The notes beneath the pieces are model-generated. The model was not told the origin of the DNA and searched no databases. It saw nothing but the letters and a program-made list of their open reading frames with translations. Below are positions 53,533-61,340 of a DNA stretch of 63,387 bases, one piece after another. The stretch's first letter is position 1. Every line of letters begins with the position of its first letter. The stretch comes from Luteolibacter pohnpeiensis. GTDB taxonomy: Bacteria; Verrucomicrobiota; Verrucomicrobiia; Verrucomicrobiales; Akkermansiaceae. A program made the position numbers and the translations under genes. The stretch is from NCBI RefSeq assembly GCF_016595435.1, contig NZ_JAENIJ010000025.1, positions 1-63,387 of the forward strand. Direction: 5' to 3'.

Positions 53533-53804
53533 GCACTGGATCAAAGACCCCGGAGACGGACGCCATAGCTGATTCACTTACTCCAAAGTGGATCCAATAC
53601 TCGCCGATGACCAAGGACTTGCTGGATCATGGCCGCAAGCTCGAACGCGAGCGGAATGAACTTCGGCAGATTTTGGATGAAATCAGCAAGCGTGCGGACG
53701 AAGCTAATGAGGATTCCGTTTGGAAAGACATCGGTTGGATTACGTCAACCGCCCACAACGCCGTCATGCACCAACAACGGGGTCACGGAAAAAATCATGA
53801 ATAA
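53529..53804 (+). CDS. Small coiled-coil phage protein
   Basis: 91 residues, ATG overlapping the previous stop. TPETDAIADSL followed by ARKLERERNELR-like helix (HGRKLERERNELRQILDEI) is a pattern seen in many short phage proteins of unknown function. Coiled coil in the middle. Confidence 0.6.
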   Translation: MSTGSKTPETDAIADSLTPKWIQYSPMTKDLLDHGRKLERERNELRQILDEISKRADEANEDSVWKDIGWITSTAHNAVMHQQRGHGKNHE

Positions 53805-54021
53805 AATAATAACTAATCACGATCTTGCACCCTCGTGGTGGGAAAAACAATTCACGTGTGAAGAACTTCGCAAGCTGGCGGCTGAACATGGGATTATTCG
53901 AGGGCGCGATAAATTGGACTGCGCAATAAATATTCGGGAAGGGAAAACGCGAAAAGGTATAATCGTCACATTTGAGGTTAATTGCTTCATCCAAACCTCT
54001 CAATTGGGGGCTAAAAAATGA
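53797..54021 (+). CDS. Small coupled protein, unknown
   Basis: 74 residues from ATG 53797, overlapping the previous gene's last bases. Basic centre (GRDKLDCAINIREGKTRKG) with beta strands on both sides; no family recognised. Its stop overlaps the next ATG. Confidence 0.5.
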   Translation: MNKIITNHDLAPSWWEKQFTCEELRKLAAEHGIIRGRDKLDCAINIREGKTRKGIIVTFEVNCFIQTSQLGAKK

Positions 54022-54290
54022 TCGCTACAACCGAAGAAATAGACGCTGCAATTGAAGCTTATGCTCAAAAGCGAATTCCTCATGGAGACGATCAGAATCA
54101 CCGTGACGCTCTCGGCGAGGCTCTTCGCACATTTCGTCCATTCAATTCAATGGAGCTGCTGAAGGCGGAAAACGCTTACAGGCAGCATAGATCACCAAAG
54201 CGATGGGACGGCGTTCCATGGGGCGAGTGCGGGGCAAGAAATCACCGGTCAGGTATCCAAGCGGCTCTTAATTCTTTATTAAACGACTAA
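54018..54290 (+). CDS. Small acidic/helical protein, unknown
   Basis: 90 residues, ATG overlapping the previous stop. Helical first half (EEIDAAIEAYAQKRI), a Trp/Gly/Cys-containing end (RWDGVPWGECGARNHR). No match known. Confidence 0.5.
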   Translation: MIATTEEIDAAIEAYAQKRIPHGDDQNHRDALGEALRTFRPFNSMELLKAENAYRQHRSPKRWDGVPWGECGARNHRSGIQAALNSLLND

Positions 54291-54294
54291 ACGC

Positions 54295-54510
54295 ATGAGC
54301 AATGAAGCTAACAATACGGCAACAGTTTTGACAGCTGAGATGATTCGGGAAATGGAAGCGCACCGCCCATTCACTTTCAAGCGGCCAATGGACCGGTGGC
54401 AGTGGTGCGCGGACTATCTTAACGAATCGCTACGAAATCCAGAGACGGTTTGCGACTGCTGCAATGTCGCTCGCGATGGAGAGATTATGGATCATTTACC
54501 ACATCCCTGA
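54295..54510 (+). CDS. Small protein with Cys cluster, unknown
   Basis: 71 residues, 4 bases after the previous gene and 4 bases before the methylase start. ETVCDCCNVARDGEIMDH near the end may bind zinc. The helix MIREMEAHRPFTF and WQWCADYLNESL suggest a small DNA-linked or partner protein for the methylase; this is a guess from place. Confidence 0.5.
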   Translation: MSNEANNTATVLTAEMIREMEAHRPFTFKRPMDRWQWCADYLNESLRNPETVCDCCNVARDGEIMDHLPHP

Positions 54511-54514
54511 ATCA

Positions 54515-55516
54515 ATGATCCCCACCTGCCAAATCATCATTGGCGATTGTATCGAGCAACTTCGCAAGTTGCCCGCTGAGTCGGTTCATTGTGTCGTGAC
54601 CTCGCCGCCTTACTACGGCCTTCGCGACTATGGAATGAAGGGACAGATCGGACTTGAGAAAACACCTGCTGAGTTCCTCAGGAAGCTCGTGGAGGTTTTC
54701 GAGGAGGTCCGGCGCGTGCTTCGCAAGGATGGAACGTGCTGGGTGAACATGGGTGATAGCTATGCTGGCTCATGGGGAGCGCAGGGGCGATCAGGTGCAA
54801 TGGCAAACAGAAGCGTGATTGCGGCAAGACAGATCGATTCCGCCCCCAAGCGAGTTTCCAAGGCAGGGACCATCCCAGGAGGATGTGGTTTGAAGCCTAA
54901 AGACATGATGGGCATGCCTTGGCGGCTCGCGTTCGCTTTGCAAGATGCGGGCTGGTACCTACGACAGGACATCATTTGGTCAAAGCCGAACCCGATGCCG
55001 GAAAGCGTGCAGGATCGGTGCTGCAAGTCGCATGAGTATCTTTTCTTGCTCACGAAATCGGCCCGTTATCACTGGGAGGCGGATGCTATTGCTGAAGCGA
55101 TTTCAGATGAATCACGCGCAAGGTATCAAAGGGCGGTCGACAACGCAGAAAAATACGATCCAACCCGACACAAGAACGGTGATTCCTCCATGCATAATAG
55201 CCCGATGGAGGTCCTGACTCGGGCGGCGGCTCGTGTTGCTGAAAAAGGAACGCGAACGAAGCGGAGCGTTTGGACGGTACCAACTATGTCGTTCAGCGGT
55301 GCTCACTTCGCAACTTATCCGCCAGACCTTGTAAAGCCATGCATTTTGGCAGGCTGTCCGGCAGGCGGCACGGTGCTTGATCCATTCGGTGGTTCAGGCA
55401 CGACAGGACTCGTAGCTCTTGAACTCGGGAGGTCAGCAATCCTCTTGGAGCTCAATCCCGAGTATGCCGCGATTGCGAAGCGGAGGTGTGACATCACTCC
55501 CGGATTCAACCTTTAA
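54515..55516 (+). CDS. DNA methylase, N4-cytosine/N6-adenine type (beta order)
   Basis: 333 residues from ATG 54515. TSPPYYGLRDYG (motif IV, 29-40) precedes DPFGGSGTTG (motif I, near 288), the beta-class order, with a variable target-recognition part between. TSPPY is most common in N4-cytosine enzymes, though N6 is possible. No restriction partner is next to it, so it is probably a solitary methylase that guards phage DNA. It overlaps no other gene. Confidence 0.85.
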   Translation: MIPTCQIIIGDCIEQLRKLPAESVHCVVTSPPYYGLRDYGMKGQIGLEKTPAEFLRKLVEVFEEVRRVLRKDGTCWVNMGDSYAGSWGAQGRSGAMANRSVIAARQIDSAPKRVSKAGTIPGGCGLKPKDMMGMPWRLAFALQDAGWYLRQDIIWSKPNPMPESVQDRCCKSHEYLFLLTKSARYHWEADAIAEAISDESRARYQRAVDNAEKYDPTRHKNGDSSMHNSPMEVLTRAAARVAEKGTRTKRSVWTVPTMSFSGAHFATYPPDLVKPCILAGCPAGGTVLDPFGGSGTTGLVALELGRSAILLELNPEYAAIAKRRCDITPGFNL

Positions 55517-55526
55517 AATTTTCCAA

Positions 55527-55817
55527 ATGAAACAATACGAGAAACTATTACAACTTGCGCGAAATGAGAACCTGAGTCGCGCCGGGGTTCACACGCTGGT
55601 TTGCCTGGCATCAGCTGAGGGAAACATGCTTGGCCTGAAAGAGCTTGTGAATCGATGTGGCGGTTCACCGGCAAGTTACACGTCGGTTATCGATACGCTT
55701 GCGGAGCGGGGACTGGTAGCGCGTGAGACGACGGAGAAGGATCGCCGAAAATACATGATCCGGCTGACACGGGCAGGGAAGAAGCTCATTGGAAAATTGG
55801 AGGGGGAGGCGGTATGA
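55527..55817 (+). CDS. MarR-like winged-helix regulator
   Basis: 96 residues from ATG 55527. Helices then GLKELVNRCGGSPASYTSVIDTLAERGLV (recognition helix) and the wing DRRKYMIRLTRAGKKLI, the MarR layout, but shorter than usual (about 140). The next ATG overlaps its stop. Confidence 0.7.
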   Translation: MKQYEKLLQLARNENLSRAGVHTLVCLASAEGNMLGLKELVNRCGGSPASYTSVIDTLAERGLVARETTEKDRRKYMIRLTRAGKKLIGKLEGEAV

Positions 55818-56044
55818 GCCGCAAAATTGACCCCTACAACGTCAGTATCCGTGGCGTGAAACTTGACCCGCAGCTCATTTGCAGGTTGTTCGGCATCTCG
55901 GATATGGGGCAGCAGCAGGCCATTAAAAAACTGCTGAGAGCCGGTTCGAAGCACAAGACTTGGCGTCAGGACATGGAAGAGGCCGGAACGTCAATCCAGC
56001 GGTCGCTTGAAATTGAGGAAGGGATGAATACAATTGAGGTTTGA
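55814..56044 (+). CDS. Small protein related to DUF3310-type early proteins, unsure
   Basis: 76 residues, ATG overlapping the MarR-like stop. KIDPYNVSIRGVKLDPQLICRLFG then HKTWRQDMEEA is a pattern seen in short phage proteins (YxIRGVxxDPYRV...), often near nucleotide-metabolism genes. Helical. The family name is not certain. Confidence 0.45.
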   Translation: MSRKIDPYNVSIRGVKLDPQLICRLFGISDMGQQQAIKKLLRAGSKHKTWRQDMEEAGTSIQRSLEIEEGMNTIEV

Positions 56045-56086
56045 ATTCGCTTGGCCGATGCGATTTAGGTCGCTCTAATAGTTCAA

Positions 56087-56203
56087 GTGAACTACAGGCG
56101 TCCCTCTTTATTCGATCAAGCTCTTATCGGAGGGCTGATTCTGGTAGCGATCGGGCTGATTGAGGCTATCAAAGCTCTTTTCCATTGGATGGCTTCGTTT
56201 TGA
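56087..56203 (+). CDS. 38-residue single-TM protein
   Basis: GTG start at 56087; MNYRRPSLFDQALIGGLILV then VAIGLIEAIKALFHWM. One membrane helix with a basic N-terminus. No family; supported only by the clear TM design and its place between same-strand genes. Confidence 0.35.
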   Translation: MNYRRPSLFDQALIGGLILVAIGLIEAIKALFHWMASF

Positions 56204-56240
56204 GCTTGTTTCGCCCTATTCAGCTGAATAGAGAGAACTG

Positions 56241-56702
56241 ATGGCTGCAGTTTTGCTATCAGTTTGCATTCTGGTAATTTTCCTGACATTAGCGCAGGAG
56301 GGTTCTCTTATCGATAGCAATTCGCGCTACAAAAGCCCGCGATTAGTGGCTTTGGTTGTTGGAATATTGCTTTGTTTAGCAGTGCTTCTGCCATTCATAG
56401 AGAGAGTGCTTGGCAGTCCTGGAGTCCGATTCGACCCAGCGATTGTGGCATTTCGTAATGGAGAATTAGTTGTCTCAACGGATGAGGCAGATAGCCGAAA
56501 TGTAATAATTTTTTATCGCGAGTGGTCGTGGTTTAAGTTCAAAAAAGAAGGTGAGTGGAGAGCACGGCCAGATAGCCGTGGAGGTTGGTATTATCGCGAT
56601 GGTGCCGAATGGAAAAACGTTCCATCGGAAATATTGGAAAATCCAGAAGGGGGCGCTAGTCGGAGCTATGGTTTGGATAATCGCGGCTATTATGCGCAGT
56701 GA
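56241..56702 (+). CDS. Membrane protein with C-terminal soluble domain
   Basis: 153 residues. Two N-terminal helices (VLLSVCILVIFLTLA and LVALVVGILLCLAVLLPFI) followed by a soluble part rich in Trp, Arg and Gly (EWSWFKFKKEGEW). Just before the opposite-strand HTH gene. Possible superinfection-exclusion or accessory membrane factor; unproven. Confidence 0.45.
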   Translation: MAAVLLSVCILVIFLTLAQEGSLIDSNSRYKSPRLVALVVGILLCLAVLLPFIERVLGSPGVRFDPAIVAFRNGELVVSTDEADSRNVIIFYREWSWFKFKKEGEWRARPDSRGGWYYRDGAEWKNVPSEILENPEGGASRSYGLDNRGYYAQ

Positions 56703-56703
56703 A

Positions 56704-57186
56704 TTACATTTCCTTTGCGTAGAAATGGCGAAGGAAGTGGAGAGTCTCAACGGCGATCTTGGAATAATGAGGGTCTGCGCCTTGCTCCCACTCGTGAACG
56801 ATTCGAGTAACGGCCGCGCCGATCTTCGGCAGCTTTTTTGTTTCAACCGATGGCAAGTATGCTTCCTCGCTTGGTTCACTGACTCTCAAAATGGTTTCGA
56901 GTAATGCGGCAACATCTTCGTTTTCTTCAGCCAGGGCGGAAAGACGAGCCGCTGTTGGTGAAATTCTACCCTCTGAAGTTTGAATTGGTTGGATTGAAAC
57001 TCCGAGAACGTCAGAAAGCTGGTCAACAATATCGCTTGATAGCTCGCTGATGCCACCATTCGAAGATAGCAGCTTCGTGATATAGGATCGATGCTTGCCA
57101 ATTTTCAATGAAAGAGTGGAGGCATTTAATCCTTTCTCTTTCATGGCGTTAAGTATAGTTGTCTTCGTTTGCGGGGTGATTTTCAT
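56704..57186 (-). CDS. XRE-family HTH protein, candidate phage repressor
   Basis: 160 residues and the only leftward gene in the right operon. N-terminal HTH (MKEKGLNASTLSLKIGKHRSY) of the XRE type, then a C-terminal helical part (ALAEENEDVAALLETI). Divergent from the next gene, with 113 bases between, the classic repressor/early-gene arrangement. A degenerate copy of the phage motif (about 57187-57203) abuts its start, hinting at self-control. It is my best candidate for the protein that binds the dispersed motif, above the HTH protein at 9921. Confidence 0.65.
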   Translation of the reverse strand: MKITPQTKTTILNAMKEKGLNASTLSLKIGKHRSYITKLLSSNGGISELSSDIVDQLSDVLGVSIQPIQTSEGRISPTAARLSALAEENEDVAALLETILRVSEPSEEAYLPSVETKKLPKIGAAVTRIVHEWEQGADPHYSKIAVETLHFLRHFYAKEM

Positions 57187-57299
57187 ACGCGCGTTCTATT
57201 GAGATAATTTCTCAATTACGAGTGTAAAAAGCGACAAATTGAATTTATTTCAACTTTTCACTTGTAGAATCTGCAGCAACATGTTCCTTTTGCGGCGAC
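57187..57299. promoter_or_regulatory. Divergent control region of the XRE repressor candidate
   Basis: AT-rich 113 bases between divergent genes. Next to the XRE start it reads (leftward) ttctcaatagaacgcgcg, close to the motif copy before the recombinase (ttctcgacagaacgcgg). Also contains ttgag/ctcaa half-sites. Likely holds two promoters and an operator. Confidence 0.45.
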
Positions 57300-57488
57300 A
57301 TGAAGAGCTTGAAAGTTTACGACGACGTCCACCGCGATATTAAGGTGGAAGCCGCACGATCGGGCCGGACGACTACAAACTTAGCAAGCGAGTTGATGCG
57401 TGCGGGTTTGAAAGCCGTGAAGGCGGGGAAACTAAAACTCGGCAAGGTGGCAACGCCAAGCCCAAAAATCAAAGGGGGTGTAAATTGA
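57300..57488 (+). CDS. Ribbon-helix-helix (ParD/Arc-like) protein
   Basis: 62 residues; KSLKVYDDVHRDIKVEAARSGRTTTNLASELMRAGLK-type strand-helix-helix is the CopG/Arc fold, with the N-terminal strand as the DNA-binding part. Divergent from the XRE gene, so it may be the early-side regulator (Cro-like role). Its stop overlaps the next TTG start. Confidence 0.7.
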   Translation: MKSLKVYDDVHRDIKVEAARSGRTTTNLASELMRAGLKAVKAGKLKLGKVATPSPKIKGGVN

Positions 57489-57859
57489 GCACCCACGCCA
57501 ACATTTCCACCCCGAAATGCCCGAACCGGCGGATTCGCCCGGTTTACTCAATCGGCAAAACCGGTGACCGCTCAAAGCGAGCAGACGGCGCTGTGGTCAC
57601 GAATCGGATGGGAGAATATATCGGGTTTTCTAAGAAAAAGAACAAGAGTGGTGAAGTGGTAAAGACTCACCACGTTCTTGATCTGAATTCTCGCCCGGCA
57701 TCGCGGTCGATTTATATCCCGCGCAAATATCCTGAATGGACGTATTCCAAAAAGGAGAAGACAGCGGCGCACGGTCGCAAGCGATACACTCCTACTGTTC
57801 CTAACAAGGAAGCTTTCAAAACCCGAATTTTCAAGCAGGCGCTTGGGATTTCTAACTAA
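57485..57859 (+). CDS. Basic small protein, unknown
   Basis: 124 residues, TTG start overlapping the previous stop. Strongly basic (KKKNKSGEVVKTHHV and KKEKTAAHGRKRY). May bind nucleic acid. No clear family. Confidence 0.45.
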   Translation: MSTHANISTPKCPNRRIRPVYSIGKTGDRSKRADGAVVTNRMGEYIGFSKKKNKSGEVVKTHHVLDLNSRPASRSIYIPRKYPEWTYSKKEKTAAHGRKRYTPTVPNKEAFKTRIFKQALGISN

Positions 57860-57965
57860 AAACTTTTCCCGTCCGGTTCTGCAAGGGTGGCGACCTCTAA
57901 TGCCCAAGGTGCGGCCGGTGTCAAATAAGAGAGAGCCGGGCGGGGATATTTATCTGATAATTATT

Positions 57966-58193
57966 ATGGTTGATTATTATACAAAAAAGGCGCGAGCCAA
58001 TTGCTACAGAGCAGGACTCTGCGCCGCATGCTCGCTGCTTCCGCTGATCGGCTTCGCCTATTGTCTCCTCATCAGCTATGCCTACACCGGCATTGTCTGT
58101 GTTATGCTCGCCGTCCTTCTCTGGTTTGCCGCGATTAACTTCCTGCTTAACGCGGAAAACTATAAACAACGCGCTACTTACTATAAATTATGA
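57966..58193 (+). CDS. Two-TM protein
   Basis: 75 residues from ATG 57966; ATG 57900 would add 22 residues. Two helices (CAACSLLPLIGFAYCLLISY and GIVCVMLAVLLWFAAINF). Its stop overlaps the next gene's ATG. Role unknown. Confidence 0.45.
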   Translation: MVDYYTKKARANCYRAGLCAACSLLPLIGFAYCLLISYAYTGIVCVMLAVLLWFAAINFLLNAENYKQRATYYKL

Positions 58194-59167
58194 GTTCTCT
58201 ATCTAAAGTAACTAAGGGGATTCAGCGTCGCCCGCATTTCGTCGGACTCTACGGCCCCGGCGGTGTCGGCAAATCCAGCTTCGGAGCGTCCGCCCCAAAT
58301 CCAATTTTCATCGGGACCGACGATGGACTTACTACGCTTGACGTAGCCAAGTTTCCGATTCCCAAGAACTGGGCTGAGGTGAAGTCGTTCCTTTCGGACC
58401 TTCTCATTGAAGATCACGAGTATGAATCGGTTGTAATCGATACGGTCAATGGACTTGAGCCGCTTCTGTTCAATCACATCATCAAGGAAGCCGGGGTGAA
58501 AAGCATCGAGGAAGTCGATGGCGGCTTCGGCAAAGGCTACGTTCGGGCAGAAGAGCAATGGGTTGAATTTTTCAACACCCTCAAGCGGCTGCGGAACAAG
58601 ATGAACGTGATTGTCCTTGGCCATGCCAAAATCAAATCGTTCGAGGATCCGTACGAGAATGAGCGGTTCGACAAGTTCATCATCAAGATGAACGAGCGCG
58701 GTGCCGGACTATTCCATGAGAGCGTCGACAATATGTTCTTTGCCAACTTCAAGATCGCGACTCGCAAAGAAAAGGGATCGAAGAAAGCCAAGGCATTCGG
58801 CGAAGGCCACCGGGTCATGTTCACTGAAGAGCGCCCAGCATTCACCGCGAAGAGTCGCTTTGATCTGCCTTTTGAGATGCCTTTGAGCTGGGACGAGTTT
58901 GCAAAAGCCGCTGCTAAAATCCTGCCGATTGAAGAGGCGACTGAAGACAAGCTCGTCACGCTCTTCAAGGGCCGGGAGGACGCCAGCACTGCCTATCTGA
59001 CGAGCATCGAATGGCTCGTGGAAGGTCAGGATTACACCCAGCTCCTTGCTGCCAAACGCAAGAAGATTCTCGCCCGACCTGATGACTTCATCAAGGCCGT
59101 CGATGAGTTCGCCGCGAACCAAGCAGCCGAACAAGCCGCACAACAAACCTCCGAAACTGAAGACTAA
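58190..59167 (+). CDS. AAA/RecA-fold ATPase (AAA_24/Sak4-like)
   Basis: 325 residues. Walker A GPGGVGKSS (22-30), Walker B SVVIDTVN (near 83), GLEPLLF after it, VIVLGHAKIKSFEDP (sensor) near 145. This is the phage AAA_24 group with Sak4-like annealing ATPases. The C-terminal part is charged and Gln/Ala-rich (AANQAAEQAAQQ). It heads the recombination block with DUF2303 and the SSB-like protein, which fits homologous recombination during replication. Confidence 0.8.
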   Translation: MSSLSKVTKGIQRRPHFVGLYGPGGVGKSSFGASAPNPIFIGTDDGLTTLDVAKFPIPKNWAEVKSFLSDLLIEDHEYESVVIDTVNGLEPLLFNHIIKEAGVKSIEEVDGGFGKGYVRAEEQWVEFFNTLKRLRNKMNVIVLGHAKIKSFEDPYENERFDKFIIKMNERGAGLFHESVDNMFFANFKIATRKEKGSKKAKAFGEGHRVMFTEERPAFTAKSRFDLPFEMPLSWDEFAKAAAKILPIEEATEDKLVTLFKGREDASTAYLTSIEWLVEGQDYTQLLAAKRKKILARPDDFIKAVDEFAANQAAEQAAQQTSETED

Positions 59168-59178
59168 CCATCCTCACC

Positions 59179-59544
59179 ATGTCAGAAGAAAACGAAGAAA
59201 CCAATGAGTTGCCTGGCAATATGTTTGCCAAGGTTCTCGGTGAAATCTCCCACGGAGACTTAGCCAGTCAGGCCAGTGAAGAAATGGCCAACCTCGTCAA
59301 AGCGGTATCAGAAACTAACAAGTCTGGATCGCTCACCCTCGTCATTTCAGTGAAGCCGCGCGGCCATGACAGTGGCCAAGTTGAACTCGCTGGAGAACTC
59401 AAACCAAAATGCCCAATCAAGGATGTCGCACCATCGATGTTCTTCACTACGGAGCATGGTCAACTAGTTCGGGATAATCCGAGACAGAAACAATTCCAAT
59501 TCGGTGAACCAAAAGCCGTGAAACCATCAGCCTCTAATTTCTGA
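59179..59544 (+). CDS. Small protein in the recombination block, unknown
   Basis: 121 residues. A helix with SQASEEMANLVKAVSETN, a beta strand LTLVISVKPRG, and SMFFTTEHGQLVRDNPRQ. The pattern (helix, SxSxKP strand, FFxTxxGxLxRxxPxQ) is typical of phage proteins found next to DUF2303; function unknown. 4 bases before the next gene. Confidence 0.55.
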   Translation: MSEENEETNELPGNMFAKVLGEISHGDLASQASEEMANLVKAVSETNKSGSLTLVISVKPRGHDSGQVELAGELKPKCPIKDVAPSMFFTTEHGQLVRDNPRQKQFQFGEPKAVKPSASNF

Positions 59545-59548
59545 ATTT

Positions 59549-60376
59549 ATGGACATCGAACCAATCATTGAAGCCATCCGCACCCAATCAATTGAAGGTG
59601 GAATCATTAAGCCTGCGGGCTATCAAATTCATCACGAGGAAATTTTCCACGAGCTTCCTTCTCAAGCACGCGGCAAGATCGCAGCTAAATCTCTGGAATC
59701 GCTTGCTTCCTACACCATTCGTCACAATGGAAGTGGCACGGCTGTCTTCGCCGATATTGACTCGGACAAAATTACATCGGTGCTAGATTGGCATGATCCT
59801 GACACGGCTTCAGGATGGGGCAATCACAGAGTTTTCTATCAACTCAAATACACGGAAGATTGGGAGGCATGGAAAGGTGTTTCAGGTAGGCTTTTGGATC
59901 AGAAGAAATTTGCTGAATTCATTGAAGAAAACTTGGACTGCATTGAAAAGCCTTCCGCTGCCGAAGTTCTCAGTGTTGCAACCACGCTGTCTGGTAAACG
60001 TAATATTGAATTCACCTCGGTAACGAATCTTCACAACGGCGATCGTAGTATTGGCTGGAATGAAAAGACTGAGGCTAAAACTGCAGGGGACTTGAAGGTT
60101 CCATCGGAACTACTTCTGAAAATCCCGATCTTTGAGGGGGCAGAGAATGAATCGACATTCGAAATCCGAGCATTGTTCCGCTACCACATCAGTGACGGGA
60201 AATTGGGGTTCGAGGTGAAGCTTCAGAAAACCGAGAAGATTCACCGGGCGGCATTCAAGAACGTGGTCGGTGCGCTGCGTGAAATGCTGGTGAGTGAAGG
60301 ATTGGATGAAGATTCGATCATCTTCGGTTCAGTCGCTGAAACTCCTCTTTCCACTCTTACTAATCATAAGGTATGA
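59549..60376 (+). CDS. DUF2303 family protein
   Basis: 275 residues. Blocks LESLASYTIRHNGSGTAVFAD, SVLDWHDPDTASGWGNHR, FAEFIEENLDCI and the long FEIRALFRYHISDGKLGFEVKL near the end are the DUF2303 pattern (YfdQ-like). Found in many phages next to ssDNA-annealing or SSB genes; exact action unknown. Coupled to the next gene (ATGA). Confidence 0.8.
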   Translation: MDIEPIIEAIRTQSIEGGIIKPAGYQIHHEEIFHELPSQARGKIAAKSLESLASYTIRHNGSGTAVFADIDSDKITSVLDWHDPDTASGWGNHRVFYQLKYTEDWEAWKGVSGRLLDQKKFAEFIEENLDCIEKPSAAEVLSVATTLSGKRNIEFTSVTNLHNGDRSIGWNEKTEAKTAGDLKVPSELLLKIPIFEGAENESTFEIRALFRYHISDGKLGFEVKLQKTEKIHRAAFKNVVGALREMLVSEGLDEDSIIFGSVAETPLSTLTNHKV

Positions 60377-60873
60377 ATCTGAACGATTACACATTCGAGG
60401 AGCCAGTTGAAAAGGAATTCTCAGTCTTTGAAGATGGGGAATATCCATTCACAATCCTCGAAATTAACGCTCTGACAACTAGCACTACTGGGAACCCAAT
60501 GATTCCCTTGAAGCTCGAATTCACTGATGAGGACGAGAAAACAACGGTCTATGAGAACTTGGTTTTCACCGACAAGGCGAAATACAAGATCGACCAGTTC
60601 CTGAAGTGCGTTTGTGGAACTTTGAAGCCAGGTCGAAAGATCAACTTCGAAGATCCGGATTTTCTCAGATGGCTGCAAGTTCGAACAGGTCGAGCAAAAC
60701 TCACTTCCGAGAAAGTGAAGGGCAAAGACTACCGCCGGAACAAAGTTGTCTCGTTCGTTTACGAATCCACATCGATTGAAGGGACTTCAGTCAGGACTCC
60801 CGCCGCAAAAGCTTCGCCGCCATCGACTCCGGTTGAGGCTGAGGTCATCGATGACGATGATATTCCGTTCTGA
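60373..60873 (+). CDS. SSB-like protein (DUF669-type) with acidic tip
   Basis: 166 residues. Opening EFSVFEDGEYPFTILEI, then IPLKLEFTDEDEKTTVYENLVF and WRLQVRTGRAKL-like beta barrel, matches the OB-fold DUF669 group. The end DDDDIPF is the acidic tip of ssDNA-binding proteins that docks partners such as helicases and the AAA ATPase. Most likely the phage's ssDNA-binding protein. Confidence 0.75.
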   Translation: MNLNDYTFEEPVEKEFSVFEDGEYPFTILEINALTTSTTGNPMIPLKLEFTDEDEKTTVYENLVFTDKAKYKIDQFLKCVCGTLKPGRKINFEDPDFLRWLQVRTGRAKLTSEKVKGKDYRRNKVVSFVYESTSIEGTSVRTPAAKASPPSTPVEAEVIDDDDIPF

Positions 60874-60895
60874 GTGAACCTAAATTGGAAAACAT

Positions 60896-61108
60896 ATGAG
60901 TAATTCATCATCAAGTTCGTCTAGTGGTATTAGCTTCCTTGGTCTTCTAGCGATTGTATTTATCACGCTCAAATTGACTGGGGCCATCCATTGGCCGTGG
61001 CTGTGGGTAGTTTCACCCCTGTGGATTCCAATCACGCTAATTTTGTTGGCTCTGGTTGGATACCTATTGGTCATGGTGGTTATGACCGTGCTGCGAAAGA
61101 CTAAATAG
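60896..61108 (+). CDS. Small two-TM protein
   Basis: 70 residues. A Ser-rich start (SNSSSSSSSG) then two membrane helices (FLGLLAIVFITLKLTG and PITLILLALVGYLLVMVVM). Function unknown. It is followed by a hairpin and then about 200 bases without a gene. Confidence 0.5.
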   Translation: MSNSSSSSSSGISFLGLLAIVFITLKLTGAIHWPWLWVVSPLWIPITLILLALVGYLLVMVVMTVLRKTK

Positions 61109-61134
61109 CTACAGGGAATAATAGCCCTAGACAC

Positions 61135-61162
61135 GCCTGACTCTTCGCAAGGGGAGTCGGGC
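61135..61162. terminator. 9-bp hairpin after the two-TM gene
   Basis: gcctgactc (61135-61143) pairs with gagtcgggc (61154-61162), one G-T pair, loop of 10. No T run follows. The bases 61163-61340 have a small second stem (gccagccgaaaggc) and no gene, so this may be a partial terminator or a leader of the ATPase gene. Confidence 0.4.
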
Positions 61163-61340
61163 ATTTGGGGTGCCAGCCGAAAGGCATGATTCAAAAAAAG
61201 AAAGGGATCAACAACCGGATATTCATCATGAAATGACCTAATAGCACTCGGGCGATGAGCCGTTAGAAATTGATAAACTGGGAATTTAGAGTCGCCTCAC
61301 CATGCCTTGTCGCGTGGTGGGGCATTCGGGGTGCAAAGTT